DNA of 64,000 bases, from the NCBI GenBank assembly GCA_040954595.2, contig CM082595.2:2790001-2854000 (forward strand). The letters are read 5' to 3'. Both the position numbers and the translations under genes were made by a program. The stretch is from Balanoglossus misakiensis. Its lineage: Eukaryota; Hemichordata. Positions 40,501 to 52,500 of this stretch are shown in pieces (the stretch's first letter is position 1; each line of letters opens with the position of its first letter). The notes beneath the pieces are model-generated. The model did no database searches. It had not been told where the DNA came from and saw only the letters and a list, made by a program, of their open reading frames with translations.

Positions 40501-43500
40501 GTGAAACGTGATACCACACAAATGCAGTCGTGAGGAGATTGACCGGAAATTGTCTAATAACTTCTACTACTACACAGGGAGACAATCGCTCAAACTGCAC
40601 TCATAGCTTCTCAATTATAGGATTACTGATCCAAAGCTACTAAAGTCCACATGTACAGCTGAAGACAGCCCCCTTAAAAGCTTCAAAAGCTTAAACTGTA
40701 GTGTAATATTTTTGTGAAGTTTTCAGGGCAGAAACAAACAATGCTAAATTGGTCCAGTCATCTTGTACTGGGTATACAGTTTAAATTGATTCTCTAATTC
40801 CCTATTTCATGGATGAAATTTATTTAATATTAAAGTAAAAGCTAAAGTCATTTTCCTGTGTGTAAAGTTATTTTACTCTTTCCTATCAGCTGAGGGATTG
40901 TTTAATCTTATCACAAAGTTCCACTACTTCCAAATTAATACTTGTTGCCTGAAGGATGTCTATGGAAATCTTTTCTGAGTTCAGTTGTGGAAAGTGTGTC
41001 CTGAAGGTCATGTTTGATTTCAGTTGTGGAAAGTGTGTCCGGAAGGTTTCCTGGATGGTATGATGGCTTGAATAGGAATTTGACAGTATGGTTTCTTGAT
41101 TGACAATAGCAGGAAGCTTTCCCCCTGTGCGGAAAAGTCTAATAGTGCTTATAGGATGGTAATAGTGGTCGATCAGACTGCCTTGAGTGGATGCTGGGTA
41201 AATAGCCAGACATTTCCAACAAAGTGCCCTTTGTCTGCAGGAAATTGCGGCGAGCCCAAATGAGTGTGTGTATTTGCAGATTTGGGCATTTATGGAGAGA
41301 AACAAAAAAAAGCGCAGTCGGCAAAATAAGACCGACGAAAGAATCAACTCAGAAGATTTTAGTGGAAAGAACTGGGTTACAGTACATGGGACTGTGTTGA
41401 TTGATACTGCAGGCTGTTTGACCCTTGCCCTGAACAAGGGCACGGTGTGTTAAGATTTTATGGAAAAAGCTGCCTCTCCCGCTGGTGCAGGGCTTGGAAT
41501 CATTGAGATGTTTAAAATATAGTTACCACTTTGGGGTTACATGTGTGAGGTGGGAGAAAGTTGAAAGGCTAACAAACATTTGGAAACTGGTGGACGTATT
41601 TCCTTTGGTGAGATCTGCTCTCAAGGATTATGTGAGGTGAAGGAGAAGAGGTCCTTCCCACAATGCTTTGCTGATGCAGGTTAATTGAGATCCTGGATCA
41701 GACTTCTCTGCAGATTAAGCCATTAACAGAAAGTCAATGGACAGATGACAAAGTTGCTACTGGTCAGCATTTTGATTAAAAAAACACTGTTATAGCGTAT
41801 GGCCTAGGAAAACTTTGGCTGAAAATGAAACACACCCCAAATTCTAAAATGTATGCTGAAGTTCCTTTATAGATCGACAAGGGACATGTTTCTGTGTACA
41901 GAAAAGTGTACTTGGCCCTCTACAAGTGTTTTGTGGATTTTCCCCCACAATATCTATTTGTATCAAGTTCAGTAGAGCAAATATCCTGCCATGGTCAGTG
42001 AGTGTGGACATGTATTGTGCAAGCAGCAAGAGAGATGGATGAACGCCACTGGTATTTCTACGCATGACTTGGTCCAGCTTTTGTGAATGTCAACTGAAAT
42101 AATCAGGTCAAGTTCGATGGTGAAAGGAGGTTACTGTTTGAACCAATCCTTTTTGAAATTGTCAATTGATTTCACCCCATTGTTTGTTATGGGATTGGTG
42201 GACCAACTATATAGTGTGGGGGAGAGGAGGGGGTGAATTGGGCAAAGATGAGGATCTGCTTGTAAGTTGGAGATAGACATCAGCTGTATGGCCTGACATT
42301 GTTTGCTGATGGATTTGCCTGCTGATGGATTTGCAACCACCCGTTTCAGATTACAAGTGATAACTGGTCCGTTTCACCAAAATTCAGCAGCAAGGATTAT
42401 GAACAAGATCAATTATGGACCATAGCGTTGGATGATGGATTCATTTTTTCTGCCCGTCCACCCAGACATCCATCAATCTATTCACCCACCAAAAGTTCAC
42501 CTTATACCTCTGTGCGTTTATCCGGCCAACCAGACGATCGAACGGCCAAAAATGTCGCCGGCGACTCTCCGACAAGGCAACCCAGTCACATTTATCATTC
42601 ACATCTTGACATCTAAACTCCATTACAAGAGTCACACTGAAAAGACTGAATCATTTCATTTCTGTTGTTGCGCTTATCTTGATCTCTAGTCTGAATGGCC
42701 AAAAAAAGCCTTTTTTGATAAATTGCGAGATAAGTAAACAATAGTAAGCAGATAGGAATGACCACTTAGCGGTGTAATGAGGTTTCTGTCGATTCAGAAA
42801 CCTGTGTAAAAATATTTATTAGTATTCTTCAGTTAAGCACTGGTCTGTTTGACAAAGTGTAGAAAGAAAGCAATCAGCCACTTTTGGGATCGGGATATGG
42901 TCTGTCATTTTGTCCCCTTTTCTCCTTGCCTAATGTACATGAGCCAGTTGGGGACATTTACCTGGAGAAATTACCCGTTAATTAGTGGTTGCCGTGGTGA
43001 CAAATTACAGGGAATGGGCCTGTGCTTGAAAGGGACACTATTGGGACATCAGCAGGGGTCAGTCTGGTGGCAGAGATCAAGCAAAGAGGAGTGGGGCCAG
43101 AGTGAGGACATCGGTCATTAGTGGTGACATTTCATAGCGAGAAGCAAAGGACTGTAAAACTGTGCGTTCCCCAAAGACTCTAGGATCCAAACATAGAGGA
43201 TGATAAAGTCCCCGACCGACCTAGCTCGCCTGCTCCAAGCAATGTCACACGAATTTATTGACTCTGTTTTGACTAACAACGTACTCCACACGGATGCACG
43301 CAACCCTAATCAACGCCAAAATAACTTTCACAAAATTTATGGTATGTCGTGTACTGCACGTCACTCCTCTCCCGTTAATTTGCCTGATTTGCCGGTATAT
43401 TTGACATTTATACAACCATCGGAAAACGCCGATCTGGGACAGCTTCACTTTAAGAGTAAAGAAGGTCAGGACTTTCGCTGCGATAATACCCCCACTTCAA

Positions 43501-46500
43501 AAAAGCTACAAATCTACGATAATTGTCTTGGCCAGTTATCGTAAAGCGCAAATCTGCGAGTACCAGGGTACGGAAAACTTTGGAATGGAATTTTAAAAAC
43601 CTCTTTAAAAACACTCTGCAATAATGCTTCTGAGAGATGATTTTTCCAGAGAAATCTGCTTTTCCCTGAGTGTGTCATTAGACATCTGAAAACTGAGGGT
43701 AGATTTCGTTTATTTTTCAAGCAATTACACAAGAAGTTGCTGTGTTTATACACTTAATTTATGTCTCATGGGCAAATCCTGCCCTGATATGTGGGGTCAG
43801 CCAAACTTGTATGCTGTAATCAGTTGCTATGATCACACTTCACTGGGAAAGGTCACCAATGTTTGACTGACTTTTACCATATTGTAAAAAAAAGTAAAAA
43901 TAACATGACACGGAATATGATTTTGTCTTCATTGCATGAACCATAGACCCAGGGTCTATGTATGAACCGAGCTCTGTAATGTAAATCAAGAAGTCTCGAT
44001 CCCTTCCCACCCCATTCTAAAATACAAAAGGCAGCTCTCATGTGATATACCAGCTACCAATTTTGTTCACCTGGGCAGTAGACTCTTTCCCTTGAACAAC
44101 AGGCTCTAAGGACACTGTTACCATAGCAGCTGCATCAACATTGATGGCCAATAGGAAAAGCGTTGCCATGGGAATTAGCTGCATAAGGCTTCATATATGG
44201 CCAATAGGAATACTACTGAAGGCAAACATATATGGCCAATAGACAGCAGTGGCTGGCTCAAAATCAAGCACGGAATCAATGGAAAGATGGAAAAAATGGC
44301 TGTGTTTTATCAAGAAATGGAATGATCCCAGTGGGATATGCAGTTTGGAGTCTGGACTTTCTAACAGATATGTTGGAATTGTTCTCTACCACTGCATTCT
44401 GATTGGCCGAGCCAGATCACCAGAGTTAACATACGAGACGGTGTCAGTAACATGAAATCCATGCAGATCAACAAACATTGATCGGGACAGACTTTGCGAA
44501 CATGTACAGTGTCTGGCCTTATATGGCTTCAGTTGTAGAAAACTCATGAACAATCACCTTATATTAATGGGTTGAGACTTGATCAGTTCACCCCTATGTC
44601 CCATGAAATGGCCTACTTATACTATGAGAAACATACAAGAATATTCCATTTCCCAGGAATTTGAGGGGTGGATGGGTGAGCAAAGGAAACTGTCGAATGA
44701 GTCTTCATGATTTATGTCCATGGTGGAACTGTTTCCGTTCTTTTTTCTTTCGTGAGAAAAAAAGTTAAAAAAGCTGTAGTCTATGCATTTACTGTTCATT
44801 CTTTAATTTGGTTAGGCTGCAAGAGGAAAGAGCATGTTATTACTTCTACAGGATATCCTTTTTTCTGCCATCGTATACCATCATAAACTTTCAAAACCTC
44901 AATTTATATCGAACAGGAAAACACAACAGATCTTTCAAATCTAACAACAAACTCCTGTGATTTACTCCCAGCGATAAAAACATACTGGCCACCTGGTAAG
45001 GTTTTTAACCCGTTTTGGCACTTCAATCCTCAAATTTACAACGTAATTATGTTTTCTTGAGGTGAGTGTATTGTTAGGGGATTCTGTAAAGCCAAGCAGA
45101 AGTGGTCGGTAACTTTACAGTACACCATAAATTATCACACTCTTCAAGTGTCTGTTTCAATTACTGGTTGCTAATCTGGTTTTGGGGTTCACTTTCATGC
45201 CTTCAAGGGATTGTGGGTGGCCAAACAGATAACTACTGTGCTTAATGGCTGACGTCCGTAAGGTCATGGACAAGGTCACACTGGCTTGTGCGCCACAAGA
45301 AAGGGACAGGAATCGGGCCAGTTGTTTTATGGGTGTCGTTTGGTAGGATTGTGTCTTGGCCATTCAGGCAGAGGTCCAACAAATTGTGCCACATGTGTGT
45401 TTTTTATTTCCACACACCTGTCAAATACTTTTGTGGTAGTGTCATAAAAAGGGACTTCAATCAGGTTTTTTGTGTCCGCTTGGCAGAAAGGAATAAAAAC
45501 CCTAAAAACACCTTATATGAATTAGCTGCCGCCATAATATAACAGTTGCTGAAAGTTTGATTCTTAAGAGATTTTGTATTTAGTGACAATTCCAGTCATT
45601 ATGAGACCTTTACCCAATCAAAGGCATTAAGACTTGAATTAGGGCATGCTATCCACATTTGACATCCAACAAGATACCTGATTGGCTTTCAATAGACACC
45701 CAATATATGTTGACAAGAGCCATAGCCAATCAAAACATGTTCTGAAACGTTGAAGAGGCCAATGTTCAAAAGTCACCAATCAATGATTTATAACTCTGGC
45801 AAACACTTGATAAGCTTATAGGATTAGTGTAGGATTAGAGTAATTGATCCATTTGGGATTAACACTGGATTACCACTCAAACCAGATGTTTATGAGCTCC
45901 AGCCAATAGCTGTCAATTGATAGCCTGTATTCGTGCATGTGTGGTCATCATTCAAATTATTGAAATGAGACTTCATGTGTTATATTCATGTTTTAGCAGA
46001 AAGTCAAAGCCTAATACATTAATTTTATTAATATTAGGACAATCAAATAGTGTACAGTAAAACTGGACGCCAACCGGACTGAATAAATTGTTTGGTTTGC
46101 AGAGGTGTCTGGTTAGTAGAGGTTCTAACTTCTTTTAATGTGTGATTAAGTTTCTATACGAAAGGCACTGAAAATGTGTTCAGTATAGACAGGTTTCCAG
46201 ATCAGACAGGGTTCGGTTTACACAGGTTTCTCTGTATTTGGTCTTTGGCTTAAAATGGAGGCTACGCGATACGGGATTTCATCTGGTCAACCACACAAGG
46301 ACCAAAATGTATCTCTCTGTACAGAGTTGAGGTCGTAATTAAGCCGTTTCTCTAATAATTTCTTATCGCGGTCTGTCAACTGCCTACACCGCAAGCTCTT
46401 CACGCCAATATGTGATATTGTAATCTCTAGGGATATATTTTGACTGTAGTATTTATTTTGTTTTGCTGTCAATTGGGGTAAATCCCATTTGAAAGATAAC

Positions 46501-49500
46501 TATTGTGTAATATTTAGATAACACATGTACCTAATACCTATACTAGCCTAGAGAAGCCAAATTTAAGTTTCTATTTTGGTATGTCCAAACAATGAGGTTG
46601 TGTTTGTCAAGGGAGGTTACGAATGTAAAAGGTGATGTTTGCACCGAGGTTTCAGGAAAATGTCTTGTTTGAGTCCACTTTCGTGATAACAGTGTAAATG
46701 GTTCCCACACAACTTTTTCCCTCAAAAACTGGCGTTTAGACTTAAATGAGAAGAATATCTTTGTGATCCTCGGAATTTGCTGCTTGTCGTTTTTCTGATT
46801 CTGAAACTCTTTTGTGATAAATTGTCTTTAATCTGTAACTGATTGTGGTCTTCAGTCTTCCCTCAAATACTTGAACTTTGACCGTTCTTTGGTTTTTGAG
46901 TATCAAGTGAATACATTTGCAGAAAGTAGTATTTAATGTGTTTGCACAAATCCTAGTGCAAAGACTCAGAATTTCGTGTAATGGAATAATGACTGAATTT
47001 CACCAGTCCATAAAAAAGTTCTGCTCACGAAACTCTGTACCTTTGCTACAATCAGAGGAGAAATATTTTTCTCTCTCGTGCCTTAATTTAAAGTTTCCTC
47101 TAATGTCCTACAAGATACAATTACTTGTTTACTTGTACTTCTAGCACGTAAAATAATTTTCTTATGCCCTGTTCTATGTTAGCAGGAATCATGCCGTAAG
47201 CAAAGTCTGAGTTTTCTAAATTAATCCCAGAGTATCATAACACGTTCGACATGGTCCCCCTGGTATCTGTGCATGCTCTGTGTCAATTTAGTTCATCCGT
47301 GTAATTGTCCATGATTTCATCCAGGGGCAGTTTCCCAAGGAATATCAATGCCGATGCTTGGAAACAAGGACAAGAATTATAGCGTGTGGAAAACTAGCCT
47401 TGATGGTGGATAATGGAAAGAACATGGATCTTGATTATAATAGATTCGGGATACAGACATGGACACACACACACTATCAGGTCATTAGGTTTGTTGGTGT
47501 GGCTTTTATGCAAAGAATTCACATTCTTGACTTTTGGGCAGATTTTGTTAGTTTGTCGGAAGATAAAAAAGGGGAGAAAACAGAGAAAGCTTGCTAATAT
47601 GAGACGTCTGCAGAAAACAAACACTGCAAGCATGGATGACCGCTTTCGCCACCCTGACCATGTGGTGACAACAGTGACCAGTCTCTAACCATGGGGTGAC
47701 CGCAATAGCCAATTGCCCGTTACTGAAGATAAACTAGACAAAGACATGTCTTCTTGTATTACCAGGGTATCTTTCATCCCACAAACATTTGCTCTACGGT
47801 TGAGTGATTGATAGTCACTGTCATATTTCTTGCATTTCATAAACTGCAGCAGCTGTGTCCAAAACAGTGATCATTGTATCATACAGATTCTTCAAAAGAT
47901 TTCCAAGGCTTTGAGATTGCTCATGTCTCTGCTATGAAGATCATGCAGGCAACACAGAAACTGAACATCTACTTTGTGTGTGTTAGTTCAGTCATTTATC
48001 ACCTGGTAGAAACACCAATGCATGGAAATGAAACTTCAGTGTTGTTGGATTGGCTGTTTGGAAAGAGCAACTTTTGTACCACCAATCAGAGAAGTTTCTG
48101 CTTTCTTCTACCAGATGTAATCTGAGCTATGAGTATGAAAGAGTGTGACGAGTAAAAGTACGAACTGCCTCTGGCTGCAAAGACTAATGTATAGTTATTA
48201 CGTACATGTATATGAGCCCAAAGCAAGAATGGACAACTTTGGCCAACAGGAGAGGAGATGCCTTGATTGAGCGAACAGAGTCGCTGGAAAACTTCACCCA
48301 ACAGAAGTGGTTAATCTCAGACAAGTGTACGCCACAGATTGATGGCTGTTTCCAGGGCAAATGTTTTATCTCACAGTTTGACAGTTTGATCTCATCTGGT
48401 TTTGAGTTCTGTAGATTCGCCTTTGGTCAAAGCTACCGCTTGAAAGTGGCCAAAAAGTGCCCATCAATTACTGATTCCAGATCAGAGAGTTATATTTTAT
48501 GATTGACCTGCGGACATGATGTTCTCGTTTTCAGGGATGCGAATGTAGGTCGCCTGGAAACCATTAGAGACAACTCCAATCTTATTAAAACTAAACTTTT
48601 TTGTCTTTTTCATCATAAAATCACAATTTACCAGGATATTGACATACTGCAAGTAGAATGATCATCTAAAATTATCATTGAAAAGTATGAAAAAAATAAT
48701 GATGATATTTCTCTAACATACACAACCAAAGTCAGAAGATAACAAAATCTAGCGGAATTATTCATTTGAGGGCAGAATTTGGTCGAGTTTTGATGCAGGA
48801 TTTGAGGTATACTGCATTGTTACAAGAATAGGTGCTATGGTTGTTCACAAACGGAATATGTTCGGGGCCAAACTGGTGTCGCCACGTTATCACAGTTTCC
48901 GTGGCAACACGACTATCAGGCAGTTCCCTTCACACGGGCGGTCCATCCCAGTCCTGCCAGAAAGATTACACTAGGTGCAATTCGAATGCAATTACCGGGG
49001 AATTTGTGGTGGGAATTAGCCATAAAACCCGGGCACTGCTGTTGATCTAGGAATGGGAGACTGATAGACAAACAGAGACTTGGAAGATGTGGGACAGTTT
49101 CATTGCACTTGTGATGTGGTTATCAGAACTCCGATAGGAACCCTCGTCTGCCAAACAAATAACGCAAATCTCCCCTGCTGATAAAAAGACATAAAATAAT
49201 CATTGGGTATAATGGTTGGGAACGGTATTGGGAAGTGGTATCTTATCGGTTCTCATTTATTTGGTGTGAGTATTGGATGCGTTTTGAAGTAGACAGTGTT
49301 GGTTGTGTTGCGTTATTAAGCACCTGGGTTGTGATTGCCCTTTGGTACAGTGACATAGTCAAGTTTGGAAGTCTGTCACGGCATGTATTAGCAATGTCAG
49401 AGTTTAACCCATTCCGATGTAGTCAGAACTTGAGAATTGAGAATTTTTCCAGTGCCTGATTCTGGTGTCCAATTGAAAATGTCAAAATATTGGGATGCTG

Positions 49501-52500
49501 TCTCTCTATGAGAATTTTGGCTTTGTTGGGTGATAGCGTCCATCTGGTTGCAGCTGTCAAATTCTTGACGATTTCTTTTTTGCATCAGCCCTATGTCTAT
49601 ATAGGCCTATTCCGGAATAAAATGTGTGGTGGAGAATATACTGCAGAGTTTTATGGAAAAGCAACATGGAAGTTTGTCACAATGAAGTTTTGTGCATAAG
49701 GCCAATATCATTATAACTCACGTTGACTCTATCGCATTCCAAGCGTAGAAAACAAAAACAACTATCTTGACTGAGCACTTAAAAACCAATTAATAGCAAG
49801 GAAAATAATTCACGAATGTTGTTGACAGATGTCAGCCATTTCTTTACTTTCCAAATGATGTGTTTTGCTAATTTGGAACAGATTCACCCGATAACTACCA
49901 CAATTACTTTGGTTAAGATAAACTAATGACTTAAGTTGACATATTTATGGTCATAATGACCATTTGACTTATTTATGGTTATCATAAATAAGACATTCAG
50001 GATGTGGATATTTGACCCAGTACCAGTGCCACACATCAGAAATATTTGGTGTCGGGGCAAAGTTTGGCGAGATACGGAATCTCGACCAGGCATCTGATTA
50101 AAAGTATCAGACTGGGGTTTGTCATCAGCTGGCAAAGCAAATTTAAAATGTATTTTTCCATCTTGGTTAGGAGGTGGATAGAGACAAGATGGCTACCGAT
50201 GGTTGTGGTCACCGTGGGGATGGGGTCATATGAACAAGTGGTGGATCTATTGCTTTCAGATCCCCTGAAAATCCATGTCCATATTGTGCAGTCATTAAAA
50301 GCAGACATTTTAAACAGGCAGCCAAAAATGTAAACTTTGCCTTGAAACACAATGGCATTATCATCATAATTTTGTAAGAACATTGATTGTGTAAATTGAG
50401 GAGATGGTCCCTTAGAAAGACCCTCTGACAGAAGCTGGTTGAAGTCAAATTAGGGTCAAAGCCCAGCTTGGCGGCAAGTCAAACATGGGTCAATTAAAAA
50501 CCCAACTTGCTACCGGCTACATTTCAAGTGGCAACAAAAAAATGAGGCTTCATCATCAAACATGTCAGGGTACTGTTGGAAAAGCCTGACATTCTCGTTA
50601 GCAAACGGAAAAAAAAGCGAGAGTCCTCTGGTCTTAAAACTCGCAGAGGCCGACGTCAAAGCAATACCGCTACTGGGACAAAGTTCCTCTGAGGTAACCC
50701 AATCCCCGAGTACATCGCATTTCATGTAATGTCCGAACATTGATTTATCCAAAATTTTCATATAGGTCATGTACAGAGACGGCTGTTATGCAAACTCCAG
50801 CAGCAAAGTATTGCTCGGTTATCTGGAATTAGTAGAAAAGGAATTTCGAATGAGCATTTAAAATGCTTTGGCTTGTATGTAAAATTTCCACGGTTTCATA
50901 AAATTCTGATTTGTATTGCAGAAATGTATAGTGACATACATTTCAGGGTCAACTTCGACCTGCAAGAACTTTTGGCCATGTGCAGGATTGGCTTGTTGTG
51001 GGTATAGCTAGATGGGTGGGCACAGTGGTCTCGTTGCAGTAACAACAAATTTCTGATATACCGTACATGTACTCCGAGTTGAAATATTGCATATACGGCA
51101 CGTTTTGCCTTTCCCAATCCAGGTCATTATCACAGCAATGATGTGCACCAGTTGTTTTTGTTCTGGCGTGGTCAAATTTTGTTCCAGGGTGCCAAATCTT
51201 GGAGAAAGTTTATCCCAGAGCAGAGTGGAACGAATAGACAGACCGTCGACAACCTGTATACAGTCTCTCTGTGTGTCGCTTGAGGTCGTATATCATTCCG
51301 TTACTCTGCATATTTTAAAAGTATTAGAAACTTTTATGGGGTTTTTAAACCCTCTGTGCCGTAGACTTTGGAAGAATAACTGGAATGTTATTAAGTTAAG
51401 TAAGTTCACCAGTTGGTCCAGTGGCGAAGTAAAATTAACATCAGATGTGAGGGTTTCAAAATGATCAAGTTTTTTAGACATTGTGCGATCGCTACACAGC
51501 TGCAGTACCAGGCAGTACCTTCTCTGTATTCCGGTGCCAGGTCTGGAAAAGTGAACGCCCGAACAGAAAGCTGGCAGACACTGATCAGTTGTCACCAGCT
51601 GGCAGTTATGGGCCGGCCAAGCCAGAACTAAATACCCACAGATAAGATATTTTAGTGTCATTAACAGAGAGGTTGAAATTATGTTTGTCTTCTGGGTGAA
51701 ATTCAAACCATGATTTGACGCGTAGGAGTGGAAAGGTTGAGAGAGACCTTTACAGGCAGGCTTTTGTGAACGTTATCGGTTGAAATTAAAGAATTTTATA
51801 CTAAAGATAAAAATGGTACAGGGGAGGGATTTTGATACATTGAAGGACACCTCAAGACAATTAATCGCCAGAGTAGAGTTCCCTGTGTGTGTCACTCAGC
51901 TATTTGCTGTTCCGTGAGATGCAGTTGGATGGCCAATGTACGTTTGTGTAGTGGGCAGCCACTGGGAACTTCTGGCCGGCACTCCAGCCAACATCAAAGC
52001 ACAGCCTAAAGTGGACCGGTGTTTAAACAGGGGTCTCTTAAGAATTAAACATACAGGTTTTTCAGAACAGCATGAAAAGATGCCTAATCTTTTCCAAATT
52101 GGGGGCCATTGTTTCAGTAAATTGTCTTTTGATTGCACTATCAATAGAGGTGGATACACCAAAGAAAAACTTTCCCTTCTGAAGTGAAGACCGACAGACA
52201 ATAGATCGGTTATCTAATCGATTAGCAAACCGCAAGACAAGCAAGGCTGGGCACTGACAGTAATGGTCGCCACGGCAACTGTTTTCATAACAAATGTTCA
52301 TAACATTTGCAGGTGCGAAAGTCAATTTGCAGATCAGCAGCGGTTTGTTTTGGAACTTTTCTCAGGTGCGCTCTGTATCTGCATCGCAGAGTACCGCGTC
52401 ACAATGGGCATTTACAGATAATGCCGGTTTGGGTAAAACCCTGAGTAGCAGAAGCCTCCAAACAATAGGATGGGTCACACAACCGCTTTGTATGTTACCC

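Noticed and set aside
40886-41443. 185-codon minus-strand open frame, the longest outside the repeats
   Set aside because: It opens at a GTG rather than ATG, its first in-frame ATG is far inside, it includes a 39-bp tandem duplication that mimics a protein repeat (FRTHFPQL), and no family is recognisable. Long chance frames are expected in 64 kb of both strands.
42100-42215. Possible extra copy of the piggyBac-like MITE (CCCCATTGTTTGTTATGGG then GGTGGACC)
   Set aside because: Only the middle string is similar, and neither TTAA end can be placed.
46050-46230. Possible DNA-transposon end (ACAGTAAAACTGGACGCC with AGGTTTCC and GGTTCGGTTTACACAGG strings)
   Set aside because: It resembles the texture of pogo/Tigger-type termini, but I could not find a matching inverted partner or target duplication.
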